Assembly (NCBI GenBank): GCA_002707085.1
Contig: PALY01000056.1
Span: 1 to 6,797, forward strand
Origin: Deltaproteobacteria bacterium
GTDB lineage: Bacteria; Myxococcota_A; UBA796
Length of the DNA: 6,797 nt
Reading direction: 5' to 3'
Shown here: in pieces, positions 1 through 5,767 of the stretch
How the letters are laid out: each line of letters starts with the position of its first letter
How positions within the stretch are numbered: position 1 is the first letter of the stretch
The notes under the pieces: model-generated
Seen by the model: only the letters and a program-made list of their open reading frames with translations
Databases searched by the model: none
Told to the model about the DNA's origin: nothing
Made by a program: the position numbers and the translations under genes

Positions 1-2166
1 TCGGATTCCGAATGCGGGGGCAATCCCATTGTCCATTCCACGTTGAATAGAGAGCGTTCCTGAGTCCACATCGAAGGTGAGCAGGTCGAGTCGTCCATCG
101 CCATCCACATCTTGTGTGGACATCGTTCCCATGGTCTGGGTGATTCCAGTACCACTTTCTAGGATCTCATCGCTTCCGTCTCCGTCCGCATCAAAGGCAA
201 TCATTTCGCAGTCTGCTGTGTCGCAGCCAAAGACTTCATCGACGCCATCGCCATCTGTATCACCCAGTACGATTCCCCCAGTGGGCCCCACGTTTCCAGT
301 GTCTTCTGCGGTTGAGTCATTCTTGTAGGTTGTCCAGTCTCCTGAGTTGCTGGCAACCACCACACCGTTGACACCACTTTTGACGACGCCACATGCGATG
401 TGCAGTGCGTTGCTGGCGACTTCTTTTCCTCCCCAAGAATTGCTGAGGCTGAACGTGCCACCTGTGTTGATTTTGACTCGATACAGTGTGCGGCTGACCG
501 TATTGCCGACCAGTGCATAAATGTTGTTGTCACATCGGGTGTAGTCCAAGAGAGCCGTTCCAGGTTCGGTTTCGATGGAGCCACCAATGGATTGTAGAGC
601 AGGGAGACCTTCGTCGTCTTCAACGAAGAACCACCCTTTGATCTTGGGTGCTTCTGACCCTTGGCTGACTGCGATTACATCCAGTTTTCCGTTTCCGTCG
701 AAGTCGTCGATGGAAACGGGTCCTACAAGGTTCAGGCTATAGCTGCGCATACCGTGGGACTTCACGGACCAGCCACCAATCTCTGGAACCTCGCCGTGTC
801 GTACGGTGACACCATTGGAGAGAATGGCCACATCCGCTAGTCCGTCGCCATCGAAATCACGCGCAGCAATGGGACCTGAATCACCCATGCCCAGTGTGGA
901 TTGAGAGATGAATTTTTCTCCATCCGCGCTGAACCTGATCATGTTCAAGACATTGTCTTCCAGTGCGATCAGATCGTCTGCACCGTTGGCATCCACATCC
1001 GCAAAAGTGGCATGAAATGGGTAAAACGAGAGTGGGTACTTTGTGGGTGGTGTCCCCAGCACATAAAACACCAACTTCTGTTCACCAGACTCGGATGGTC
1101 CGATCACGGCAACTTCGGGCGCCCCTCGGTCGTCAATATCGATTGGAGGCAGCAAAACAGATCCTGGGTCGGCTTTGTATGCTGCGATTTCCGGTGGTGT
1201 TCCGCCCACCCAACCGTCATCAGTAACGGTGTATCGACGAAGTACTCCCGATGCACCGGAAAGCACTGTGATGTCTGGGTCTCCATCGCGGGTGTCGTCC
1301 GTGGCGGTCACACCTTCCAATGGGTAGCTCAAGCGCAACGGTTCCATCGCGTCAAAATTCCAACGGCCATCCCCGATGAGTACCTCTACAAGCGAGTCAT
1401 CGTCGGTGGTCATGGCAACAACAAGGTCAGCGAGTCGATCGCCATCTACATCGCTCGCTACAACGCCTGCGATGTCTTGATCACCTGCGCTCCAAGCTCC
1501 ACCCCAACCATATCCGCCACCGGCACGGCCTCTCATGAGAATTACTTGTGTGTCGGCCCAGACCACGAGGTCCAGAATGCCATCACCATCGACATGGGTT
1601 CCCCACATCCCATCAATCAGGAAGGGAAGGTCGGCGACTTGGTGGGCCGGTTGTCCTTGGGTGAGGGGTGTCCACCAGACCTCGTCTTCGTTGCCGACAA
1701 CGACGCCACCCGTGCCGGGGGCTATCCAGCGAGCATCAGAAAGCTGATTCTCAAACAATGTGGTGGGAGCCAGAGGCAGGCCAGGCAGGGCCGTTGTGAT
1801 TCCATACACTTTCGCGGGTCCACCGATGTCGTCGGTACGTTCTGCGGACTGCACCTGAACTTCGGCCACAGTGCCACTGGGCACATCTACATAGAGATTT
1901 CCATACCCATAGGCGTCGAAGGAAATTTCTCCTCCTGGGATGGAACCGCCGCCACGAACGGCAACAGAAGCTGTTCCACCGGAAATACCGATGCCATAGC
2001 TGTTGACTTGGCGAATGGGTACATGGACCGATCCAGAACCAACGGCATCATGCAGTTGTATCGAAATGGGTTCATCACCTGGGATGGCAACGAGGCTGAT
2101 TGGCTCGGCAGTCTCCTGCTTGCAGCCGTACAGAGAGATCAAGACTGTTAATGAAGCGAGGCGCAT
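1..2166 (-). CDS. FG-GAP/VCBS-repeat surface lipoprotein (3' end missing)
   Basis: The frame is open for 722 codons from ATG at 2166 to the window edge, so the C-terminus is missing. The N-terminus is a very short lipoprotein signal: Arg2, a hydrophobic stretch, and a lipobox LYGC with the acceptor Cys at residue 15. Residues 16-150 are Gly/Val-rich and look like a beta-sandwich I do not recognise. From about 190 onward, Asp-rich loops of the DxDGDGxxD type recur about every 50 residues (for example at 239, 437, 636 and 686), each followed by a hydrophobic strand. This is the pattern of calcium-binding FG-GAP/VCBS beta-propeller blades. Cys 545, 592, 648 and 653 could form disulfides outside the cytoplasm. 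A strong AGGAGG ribosome site lies 6 nt before the ATG. The gene follows the S8 protease by 49 nt on the same strand, so co-transcription is likely. Such proteins usually act in surface binding or adhesion; the ligand here is unknown. The gene call is secure, the role is not. Confidence 0.93.
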   Translation of the reverse strand, partial: MRLASLTVLISLYGCKQETAEPISLVAIPGDEPISIQLHDAVGSGSVHVPIRQVNSYGIGISGGTASVAVRGGGSIPGGEISFDAYGYGNLYVDVPSGTVAEVQVQSAERTDDIGGPAKVYGITTALPGLPLAPTTLFENQLSDARWIAPGTGGVVVGNEDEVWWTPLTQGQPAHQVADLPFLIDGMWGTHVDGDGILDLVVWADTQVILMRGRAGGGYGWGGAWSAGDQDIAGVVASDVDGDRLADLVVAMTTDDDSLVEVLIGDGRWNFDAMEPLRLSYPLEGVTATDDTRDGDPDITVLSGASGVLRRYTVTDDGWVGGTPPEIAAYKADPGSVLLPPIDIDDRGAPEVAVIGPSESGEQKLVFYVLGTPPTKYPLSFYPFHATFADVDANGADDLIALEDNVLNMIRFSADGEKFISQSTLGMGDSGPIAARDFDGDGLADVAILSNGVTVRHGEVPEIGGWSVKSHGMRSYSLNLVGPVSIDDFDGNGKLDVIAVSQGSEAPKIKGWFFVEDDEGLPALQSIGGSIETEPGTALLDYTRCDNNIYALVGNTVSRTLYRVKINTGGTFSLSNSWGGKEVASNALHIACGVVKSGVNGVVVASNSGDWTTYKNDSTAEDTGNVGPTGGIVLGDTDGDGVDEVFGCDTADCEMIAFDADGDGSDEILESGTGITQTMGTMSTQDVDGDGRLDLLTFDVDSGTLSIQRGMDNGIAPAFGIR
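67..1596 (-). repeat. Eleven-unit Asp-loop (FG-GAP/VCBS) repeat array within the lipoprotein
   Basis: Aligning the repeated loop plus strand puts the first loop position at residues 191, 239, 290, 343, 390, 437, 488, 541, 592, 636 and 686, with spacings of 44-53 residues. The units at 541 and 592 keep the following hydrophobic strand but have lost most loop Asp residues. Those at 191, 290 and 343 are partly degenerate. An extra DADGDG loop sits between units at 659. The first seven units fit one seven-bladed propeller; the later ones may start a second that continues outside the window. These are protein-level repeats. Codons differ between units, so it is not a simple DNA tandem repeat. Confidence 0.75.
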
Positions 2167-2172
2167 GCTCAC

Positions 2173-2178
2173 CCTCCT
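2173..2178 (-). promoter_or_regulatory. Ribosome binding site of the lipoprotein gene
   Basis: On the minus strand the sequence reads AGGAGG followed by 6 nt and then ATG at 2166. It is a near-perfect Shine-Dalgarno site at good spacing, which fixes the start codon. It lies in the 49-nt gap after the protease stop codon, so the lipoprotein has its own strong translation start within the presumed operon. Confidence 0.85.
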
Positions 2179-2215
2179 GGGAAGGAAGTGTATCGGCTGT
2201 CGAGGGCTTTGGGGA

Positions 2216-3688
2216 TCATTTCCTTCTTCTGATGGCCCCGAAGGGCAGCCAGTACAACATTGCCAGGAGTGGAAGACCGCTGTGACAGCCGTTTTGAACC
2301 TTGCCAGGCTGCGCGAGATGGGCTTTTCCTGCACCCACAGCTGGGTCGTCAGCCATCCACAAAGGACCATCCGTGATTGCGGATGCACGCAAAACGTTCG
2401 CAGCTTCAAAGGGGTTGAGATCTGGGTTTTGGTCCATCAAGAGTGCAATGGATGCGGCGACCGCGGGGGTGGCGGCTGATGTTCCATAGAATCTACCTGG
2501 TCCATATACTGAGGTCGTAAGGCCATCCGGTCCAGCGATGTCTGGCTTTAGGTCACCACCATTCGTGGGGCCTTGAGAACTAAAACCTTCTACATCATTA
2601 AAGCGGTACCCATCCACTTCTACCGCCCCCACAGTGAGGACATGAGGGTGACTTCCAGGGTCGGTGACGGATCCTTTGGCTTGCGCATTGAAGATGGTTC
2701 CGGCTCTGGTGAGTACGTCGAATCGAACGTTGGGTCGGCCGCTATCTTTGTGAATCAGCAGATAGTGCCACCCTTCATCGGACACACGTGCTGTGATGGA
2801 TTCGGTGGGGTGACAGTTATTGCTGTCTGGGTTTTGAGCGCGGGTACTCCGCCCGACGAGCCGAAGTTCAGAGTCGTAGATGTATCCATCCAGATCGGTA
2901 CTGCCACAGCGACCATAGTCATCCCAAATCAGATTGATGCGGGTTTCGCCTTTCGGAAGGTCGATGGGCAGATACTCGCTGTCCCATGGAAATTCATGTC
3001 GGCCGTCTTGGTCTCGGTCCTGGAAGTCGGCTGCATAGTGTTGTCTGGCATAGTTTCCAGCACTGGTCACCATCAACACACCACCGGCCACCAATGTGTC
3101 CATTTGTTGGTTGATGCTACCGGTGCCATCGTAGAAGGATTCATTGAAGAAAGACATGGACATGCTCACGATGTCGATTTCTTCTCGGACAGCCCAGGCT
3201 ACGGCATTTTCCAGTGCGGTAAGTCCGTTGACTCGGACCAGGTGAATTTCAGCTCCGGGAGCAAGAGACCGAACCACTTCTGCGCATGCGATTCCGTGCG
3301 CGCCCGTTTCAAACGCAAATTGTGGATCAATCGTATTGATGGGTTGTTCGCAGGAACGGTGTCCGAAACAGTCGTGGGTTGGCAGATCTTGCAGTTGAGG
3401 ATTTAGTTCTACTCCGAACCATTGAATGTCGAAGATGGCGATTCGAACCCCACTTCCATCAAAGCCCTCTTGATGCCACGGCTCTACTCCCATGTTTTGA
3501 ATTGCCAATTCAGCTTCCCAAGCATCGGTTGCGGGGATGGGTTCTTCTCGCCATGGGCTGCCATCTGTGGGCGGGTACATCAGTGTGGAACCGAATTCGC
3601 TGGTTGAAATTGCCTCTGGATGATCGGGGATATCGACCCGAAATAAATCCGCGCCAAGAAGCAATGAGATGGTGAACCATGAAAGCAC
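2216..3688 (-). CDS. S8 subtilisin-like serine protease with inserted domain and MYXO-CTERM-like tail
   Basis: Predicted secreted endopeptidase of 490 residues when started at GTG 3688. The subtilase catalytic set is complete: Asp87 in AIFDIQ, His131 in GAHGIACAE, oxyanion Asn212 in SAGN, and Ser404 in YGTSAATPA. Asn and Ser are 192 residues apart, against about 66 in subtilisin. Residues about 223-337 form an insertion with beta-rich motifs such as DLDGYIYD and HYLLIHKDSG, resembling a pre-peptidase/PPC-like sandwich. The catalytic core ends near VGAGKAHLAQP. The tail has Cys468, a hydrophobic stretch (about 472-486) and RRRK at 487-490, like MYXO-CTERM sorting tails. The N-terminus is hydrophobic (about residues 2-14) but lacks basic residues, so the start is uncertain. 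The open frame extends to ATG 3862 inside rocD, which I consider unlikely; GTG 3688 has only a modest TAGG site. Four further Cys (107, 113, 261, 292) suit an exported protein. It lies upstream of the lipoprotein and divergent from rocD. Its substrate is unknown. Confidence 0.9.
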   Translation of the reverse strand: MLSWFTISLLLGADLFRVDIPDHPEAISTSEFGSTLMYPPTDGSPWREEPIPATDAWEAELAIQNMGVEPWHQEGFDGSGVRIAIFDIQWFGVELNPQLQDLPTHDCFGHRSCEQPINTIDPQFAFETGAHGIACAEVVRSLAPGAEIHLVRVNGLTALENAVAWAVREEIDIVSMSMSFFNESFYDGTGSINQQMDTLVAGGVLMVTSAGNYARQHYAADFQDRDQDGRHEFPWDSEYLPIDLPKGETRINLIWDDYGRCGSTDLDGYIYDSELRLVGRSTRAQNPDSNNCHPTESITARVSDEGWHYLLIHKDSGRPNVRFDVLTRAGTIFNAQAKGSVTDPGSHPHVLTVGAVEVDGYRFNDVEGFSSQGPTNGGDLKPDIAGPDGLTTSVYGPGRFYGTSAATPAVAASIALLMDQNPDLNPFEAANVLRASAITDGPLWMADDPAVGAGKAHLAQPGKVQNGCHSGLPLLAMLYWLPFGAIRRRK

Positions 3689-3748
3689 GGTTAAACCTAC
3701 CGCGAAATCGTGAGATTTGGAGGTTTCGTGGAGACCAAGGGCGAGACG
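3689..3748. promoter_or_regulatory. Short divergent region between protease and rocD
   Basis: About 60 bp separate the chosen protease start (GTG 3688, minus) from the chosen rocD start (ATG 3749, plus). It contains the ribosome sites of both genes: TAGG near 3696-3699 on the minus strand, GGAGG at 3719-3723 and AAGGG at 3737-3741 on the plus strand. It is too short for two full promoters side by side, so the promoters must overlap each other or lie inside the 5' coding ends of the opposite genes. I see no convincing -35/-10 pair on either strand. Confidence 0.45.
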
Positions 3749-5002
3749 ATGCGCACACTCAAGACGATGAACAGCTTTGATGGGGCATCGGCTGTGCCAC
3801 CTGTACATACAGAGAAAGAGTTCATGGGCCTGGAAGAGAAATACGGGGCAGCCAACTATCATCCGCTTCCGTTGGTGATCGCTCGGGCTCGTGGAGCCTG
3901 GGTTCAGGACCCATCTGGAAACCGATACTTGGATATGCTTTCTAGTTATTCAGCGCTCAATCAAGGCCATCGACACCCACGGATTATTGCTGCATTAAAA
4001 GCGCAGGCAGACCGGGTGACACTGACCAGTCGCGCGTTTCACAACGACCAGTTGGGTCCCTTTTTAGAACAACTGAGCGAATTGTCGGGTTTCGATATGA
4101 TTCTTCCGATGAACACAGGGGCAGAAGCGGTTGAAACTGGCATCAAGGCTTGCCGGAAATGGGCATATTCAGTCAAAGGCGTCGAACCGGGTAAGGCGGA
4201 AATCATTACGGCTGCTGACAACTTTCATGGCCGGACGACCACAATTGTCGGTTTCTCAACGGAAGCGCAATATCAAGATGGATTTGGGCCATTTACGCCT
4301 GGGTTTAAGAACGTTCCTTTTGGGGATGCGGATGCACTTGAAGCTGCGATTACACCGAATACGGCGGCGTTTTTGGTAGAGCCCATTCAGGCGGAAGGTG
4401 GCATCATCATTCCCCCGGCAGGGTATTTTCAGCGTGTTCGAGAACTATGCACGGAACACAACGTGCTGTTGTTCATGGATGAGATTCAGACGGGGCTTGG
4501 GCGCACGGGTCGCTTTTTGGCTTGTGAGCATGAAGGGGTACGTCCGGACTGCATCAGTTTGGGGAAAGCTTTGGGTGGTGGTGTGTACCCAGTCAGCGCT
4601 TTTCTTGCCGACAAGGAAGTCATGGATGTGTTTTCACCTGGGGACCACGGGTCCACATTTGGAGGCAATCCAATGGGCGCTGCGGTCGCGCGTGCGGCGC
4701 TCGATGTCATCAAAGACGAAGGACTTGCTGCACGGGCCGAACGCTTGGGGACGCAGGTCATGAACCGGTTGTCAAAGGCTTCCTCTTCTGTGGTAGAAGA
4801 TGTGCGAGGTCGGGGACTCTTGATCGGCATTGAGATAAAGAAAGAGGTGGGTCCTGCACGACCATTTTGTGAGGCGTTGATGAAGCGAGGACTTTTGTGT
4901 AAAGAAACACACGCTCAGGTGATTCGATTGGCTCCTCCATTAAATATTGACGAAGATGACCTTGGGTGGGCTGTGGACGAAATTCTCGAGGTGCTAGGTT
5001 GA
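3749..5002 (+). CDS. rocD: Ornithine--oxo-acid aminotransferase
   Basis: PLP enzyme that transfers the delta-amino group of L-ornithine to 2-oxoglutarate, giving glutamate-5-semialdehyde and glutamate (cytoplasm; arginine/ornithine catabolism and a route to proline). The sequence follows bacterial RocD closely. It has NYHPLP with the ornithine-pocket Tyr37, Tyr67 in SSYSALNQGHRHP, PLP-phosphate loop NTGAEA (122-127), NFHGRT with the substrate-carboxylate Arg162, EPIQAE with Glu216, MDEIQTG with cofactor Asp244, the Schiff-base Lys273 in SLGKALGGG, GSTFGGNP (301-308), and Arg393 in VIRLAPP. With this start it has 417 residues, close to Bacillus RocD (about 400), and all key residues are present. 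The start is not settled: ATG 3749 has AAGGG 7 nt upstream, while GTG 3728 has GGAGG only 4 nt upstream and would add seven residues. The stop codon overlaps the next gene's start by 4 nt. Identification is firm; 4-aminobutyrate or acetylornithine aminotransferase fits less well because of the NYHPLP and NQGHRHP signatures. Confidence 0.95.
   Translation: MRTLKTMNSFDGASAVPPVHTEKEFMGLEEKYGAANYHPLPLVIARARGAWVQDPSGNRYLDMLSSYSALNQGHRHPRIIAALKAQADRVTLTSRAFHNDQLGPFLEQLSELSGFDMILPMNTGAEAVETGIKACRKWAYSVKGVEPGKAEIITAADNFHGRTTTIVGFSTEAQYQDGFGPFTPGFKNVPFGDADALEAAITPNTAAFLVEPIQAEGGIIIPPAGYFQRVRELCTEHNVLLFMDEIQTGLGRTGRFLACEHEGVRPDCISLGKALGGGVYPVSAFLADKEVMDVFSPGDHGSTFGGNPMGAAVARAALDVIKDEGLAARAERLGTQVMNRLSKASSSVVEDVRGRGLLIGIEIKKEVGPARPFCEALMKRGLLCKETHAQVIRLAPPLNIDEDDLGWAVDEILEVLG
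4988..4991 (+). promoter_or_regulatory. Ribosome binding site deciding the TTG start at 4999
   Basis: GAGG lies inside the last codons of rocD, 7 nt before TTG 4999. The TTG shares four bases (TTGA) with the rocD stop TGA. The other in-frame start, ATG 4966, lacks a comparable site and would overlap rocD by 37 nt. The arrangement implies translational coupling to rocD. Confidence 0.65.
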
Positions 5003-5697
5003 GTAATTTCCCGTGGGAACTGAGAATCGTTCATGAAGGCAATGCTGGATTGATTCTGGAACGCTCAGGTCGGCGTTTTCGGTTCGATCCTGTGGGGGCC
5101 GTCGAATCGGATGACGTGGTCATATTGACGGGTGCTGATCCAGGTGCTGCTGCGGTTGTGCGTTTGCGGGGAGCCCGGGATGTGGTTCGCCCTATCGAGC
5201 ATGGTGAGGTGTCTACATCCATTGATGGGGTGTTGATTGAAGGTGTGCCTTATGCACCACCCATTGACGATAGTGCGGTGGTTCGGCTTGGAGCTGCAGC
5301 CCGCAAGATTGGGGGGACAGCCCGCAAACTTGTCCGGCGTCGAGAAACCATTCCCGCGATGATTTGGCAACTCACATTTGAGGATGGCAGCAGGTTGGTT
5401 CATTTGGGCCGGTCGATTCATGGGCAGACCGATGCGGGTTGGGCCGCGGACGTGGTGACTCGTTTTGGTCAACCCAAATGGTTGTTGGTTGGCGCTCCCT
5501 ATGGTCAGGATCAGTCAGTATTTGAACGCACTCCGGCCATGGAAGCCGAGCATGTATTGGTGATGGACTTAGAGGGTGATTTGCGCCGGATGAATGGTAG
5601 GCCGACTGCGTTGATCACACCGCTTGTGGACCGCTTGGAGGCCAAGGGCGTGCCTGTGATGGTATTTGTTCCGCAAAGCAGCGTTCGATTCGAATAA
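4999..5697 (+). CDS. Unknown protein, possibly a metal-less MBL-fold (UlaG-like) protein
   Basis: A 232-residue protein without signal peptide or membrane segment, so presumably cytoplasmic. I do not recognise a named family with confidence. Its layout recalls the UlaG-like branch of the metallo-beta-lactamase fold: an N-terminal RFRFDPVG (residues 26-33, compare LIDP), then VVILTGADPGAA (40-51) where the fold normally carries LTHxHxDH, a later strand-turn RLVHLGRSIHG (132-142) where GD is expected, and a C-terminal strand VPVMVFVPQSS (218-228). If this alignment holds, the metal-binding His/Asp residues are gone, so it would not be a normal metallohydrolase. It carries a basic patch (ARKLVRRR, 108-115). 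It begins at TTG overlapping the rocD stop and ends 70 nt before the SPFH gene, so it is probably co-translated with RocD. A regulatory or structural partner role is possible but unproven. The coding region itself is well supported by frame, coupling and the ribosome site. Confidence 0.8.
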   Translation: MSNFPWELRIVHEGNAGLILERSGRRFRFDPVGAVESDDVVILTGADPGAAAVVRLRGARDVVRPIEHGEVSTSIDGVLIEGVPYAPPIDDSAVVRLGAAARKIGGTARKLVRRRETIPAMIWQLTFEDGSRLVHLGRSIHGQTDAGWAADVVTRFGQPKWLLVGAPYGQDQSVFERTPAMEAEHVLVMDLEGDLRRMNGRPTALITPLVDRLEAKGVPVMVFVPQSSVRFE

Positions 5698-5735
5698 GAT
5701 TTTGGCTGCAATATTTGTATGGGGCTGAAACGTAT

Positions 5736-5756
5736 GTTTTGCCGGTACATCAAAAC
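5736..5756 (+). repeat. Small inverted repeat upstream of the SPFH gene
   Basis: GTTTTG (5736-5741) and CAAAAC (5751-5756) form perfect 6-bp arms around a 9-nt loop, ending directly at the ribosome site of the SPFH gene. It could be an operator half-site pair or a weak hairpin near the ribosome site. The arms are AT-rich and no T-run follows, so it is not a typical terminator. It may be chance. Confidence 0.25.
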
Positions 5757-5762
5757 GGGGAG
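5757..5762 (+). promoter_or_regulatory. Ribosome binding site of the SPFH gene
   Basis: GGGGAG lies 5 nt before ATG 5768. It is the only good Shine-Dalgarno candidate here and supports that start. A GAAGG closer to the ATG is too near (1 nt) to act. Confidence 0.65.
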
Positions 5763-5767
5763 AAGGC

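Noticed and set aside
77..328. Plus-strand open frame rich in Ser-Pro repeats
   Set aside because: The Ser-Pro pattern is the antisense reading of the GATGGCGAT-type codons that encode the DGDG loops of the lipoprotein.
901..2151. Plus-strand open frame of 416 codons opposite the lipoprotein gene
   Set aside because: It is antisense to a lipoprotein frame with a lipobox, a strong ribosome site and regular repeats. Its own translation has low-complexity, Cys/Trp/His-rich composition without domains, and no ribosome site stands out.
2573..3406. Plus-strand open frame of 277 codons opposite the protease
   Set aside because: The minus strand encodes a protease with all catalytic motifs here; the plus-strand translation shows no recognisable domain.
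3604..3632. Possible promoter for rocD (TTGAAA followed by GGGATA 17 nt later)
   Set aside because: The -10 match is poor, it lies more than 100 nt upstream inside the protease gene, and such matches are common by chance.
3689..3862. N-terminal extension of the protease to ATG 3862
   Set aside because: It would read antisense through the 5' coding part of rocD, has no ribosome site, and the extra residues are Cys/His/Arg-rich rather than signal-like. It is kept only as a start-site uncertainty.
4966..4998. Upstream ATG start for the MBL-like gene
   Set aside because: It overlaps rocD by 37 nt, lacks a good ribosome site, and adds 11 residues unlike the rest; TTG 4999 with GAGG and stop-start overlap is better.
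5736..5767. Rho-independent terminator before the SPFH gene
   Set aside because: The only hairpin has six AT-rich base pairs and is followed by GGGGAG rather than a T-run.
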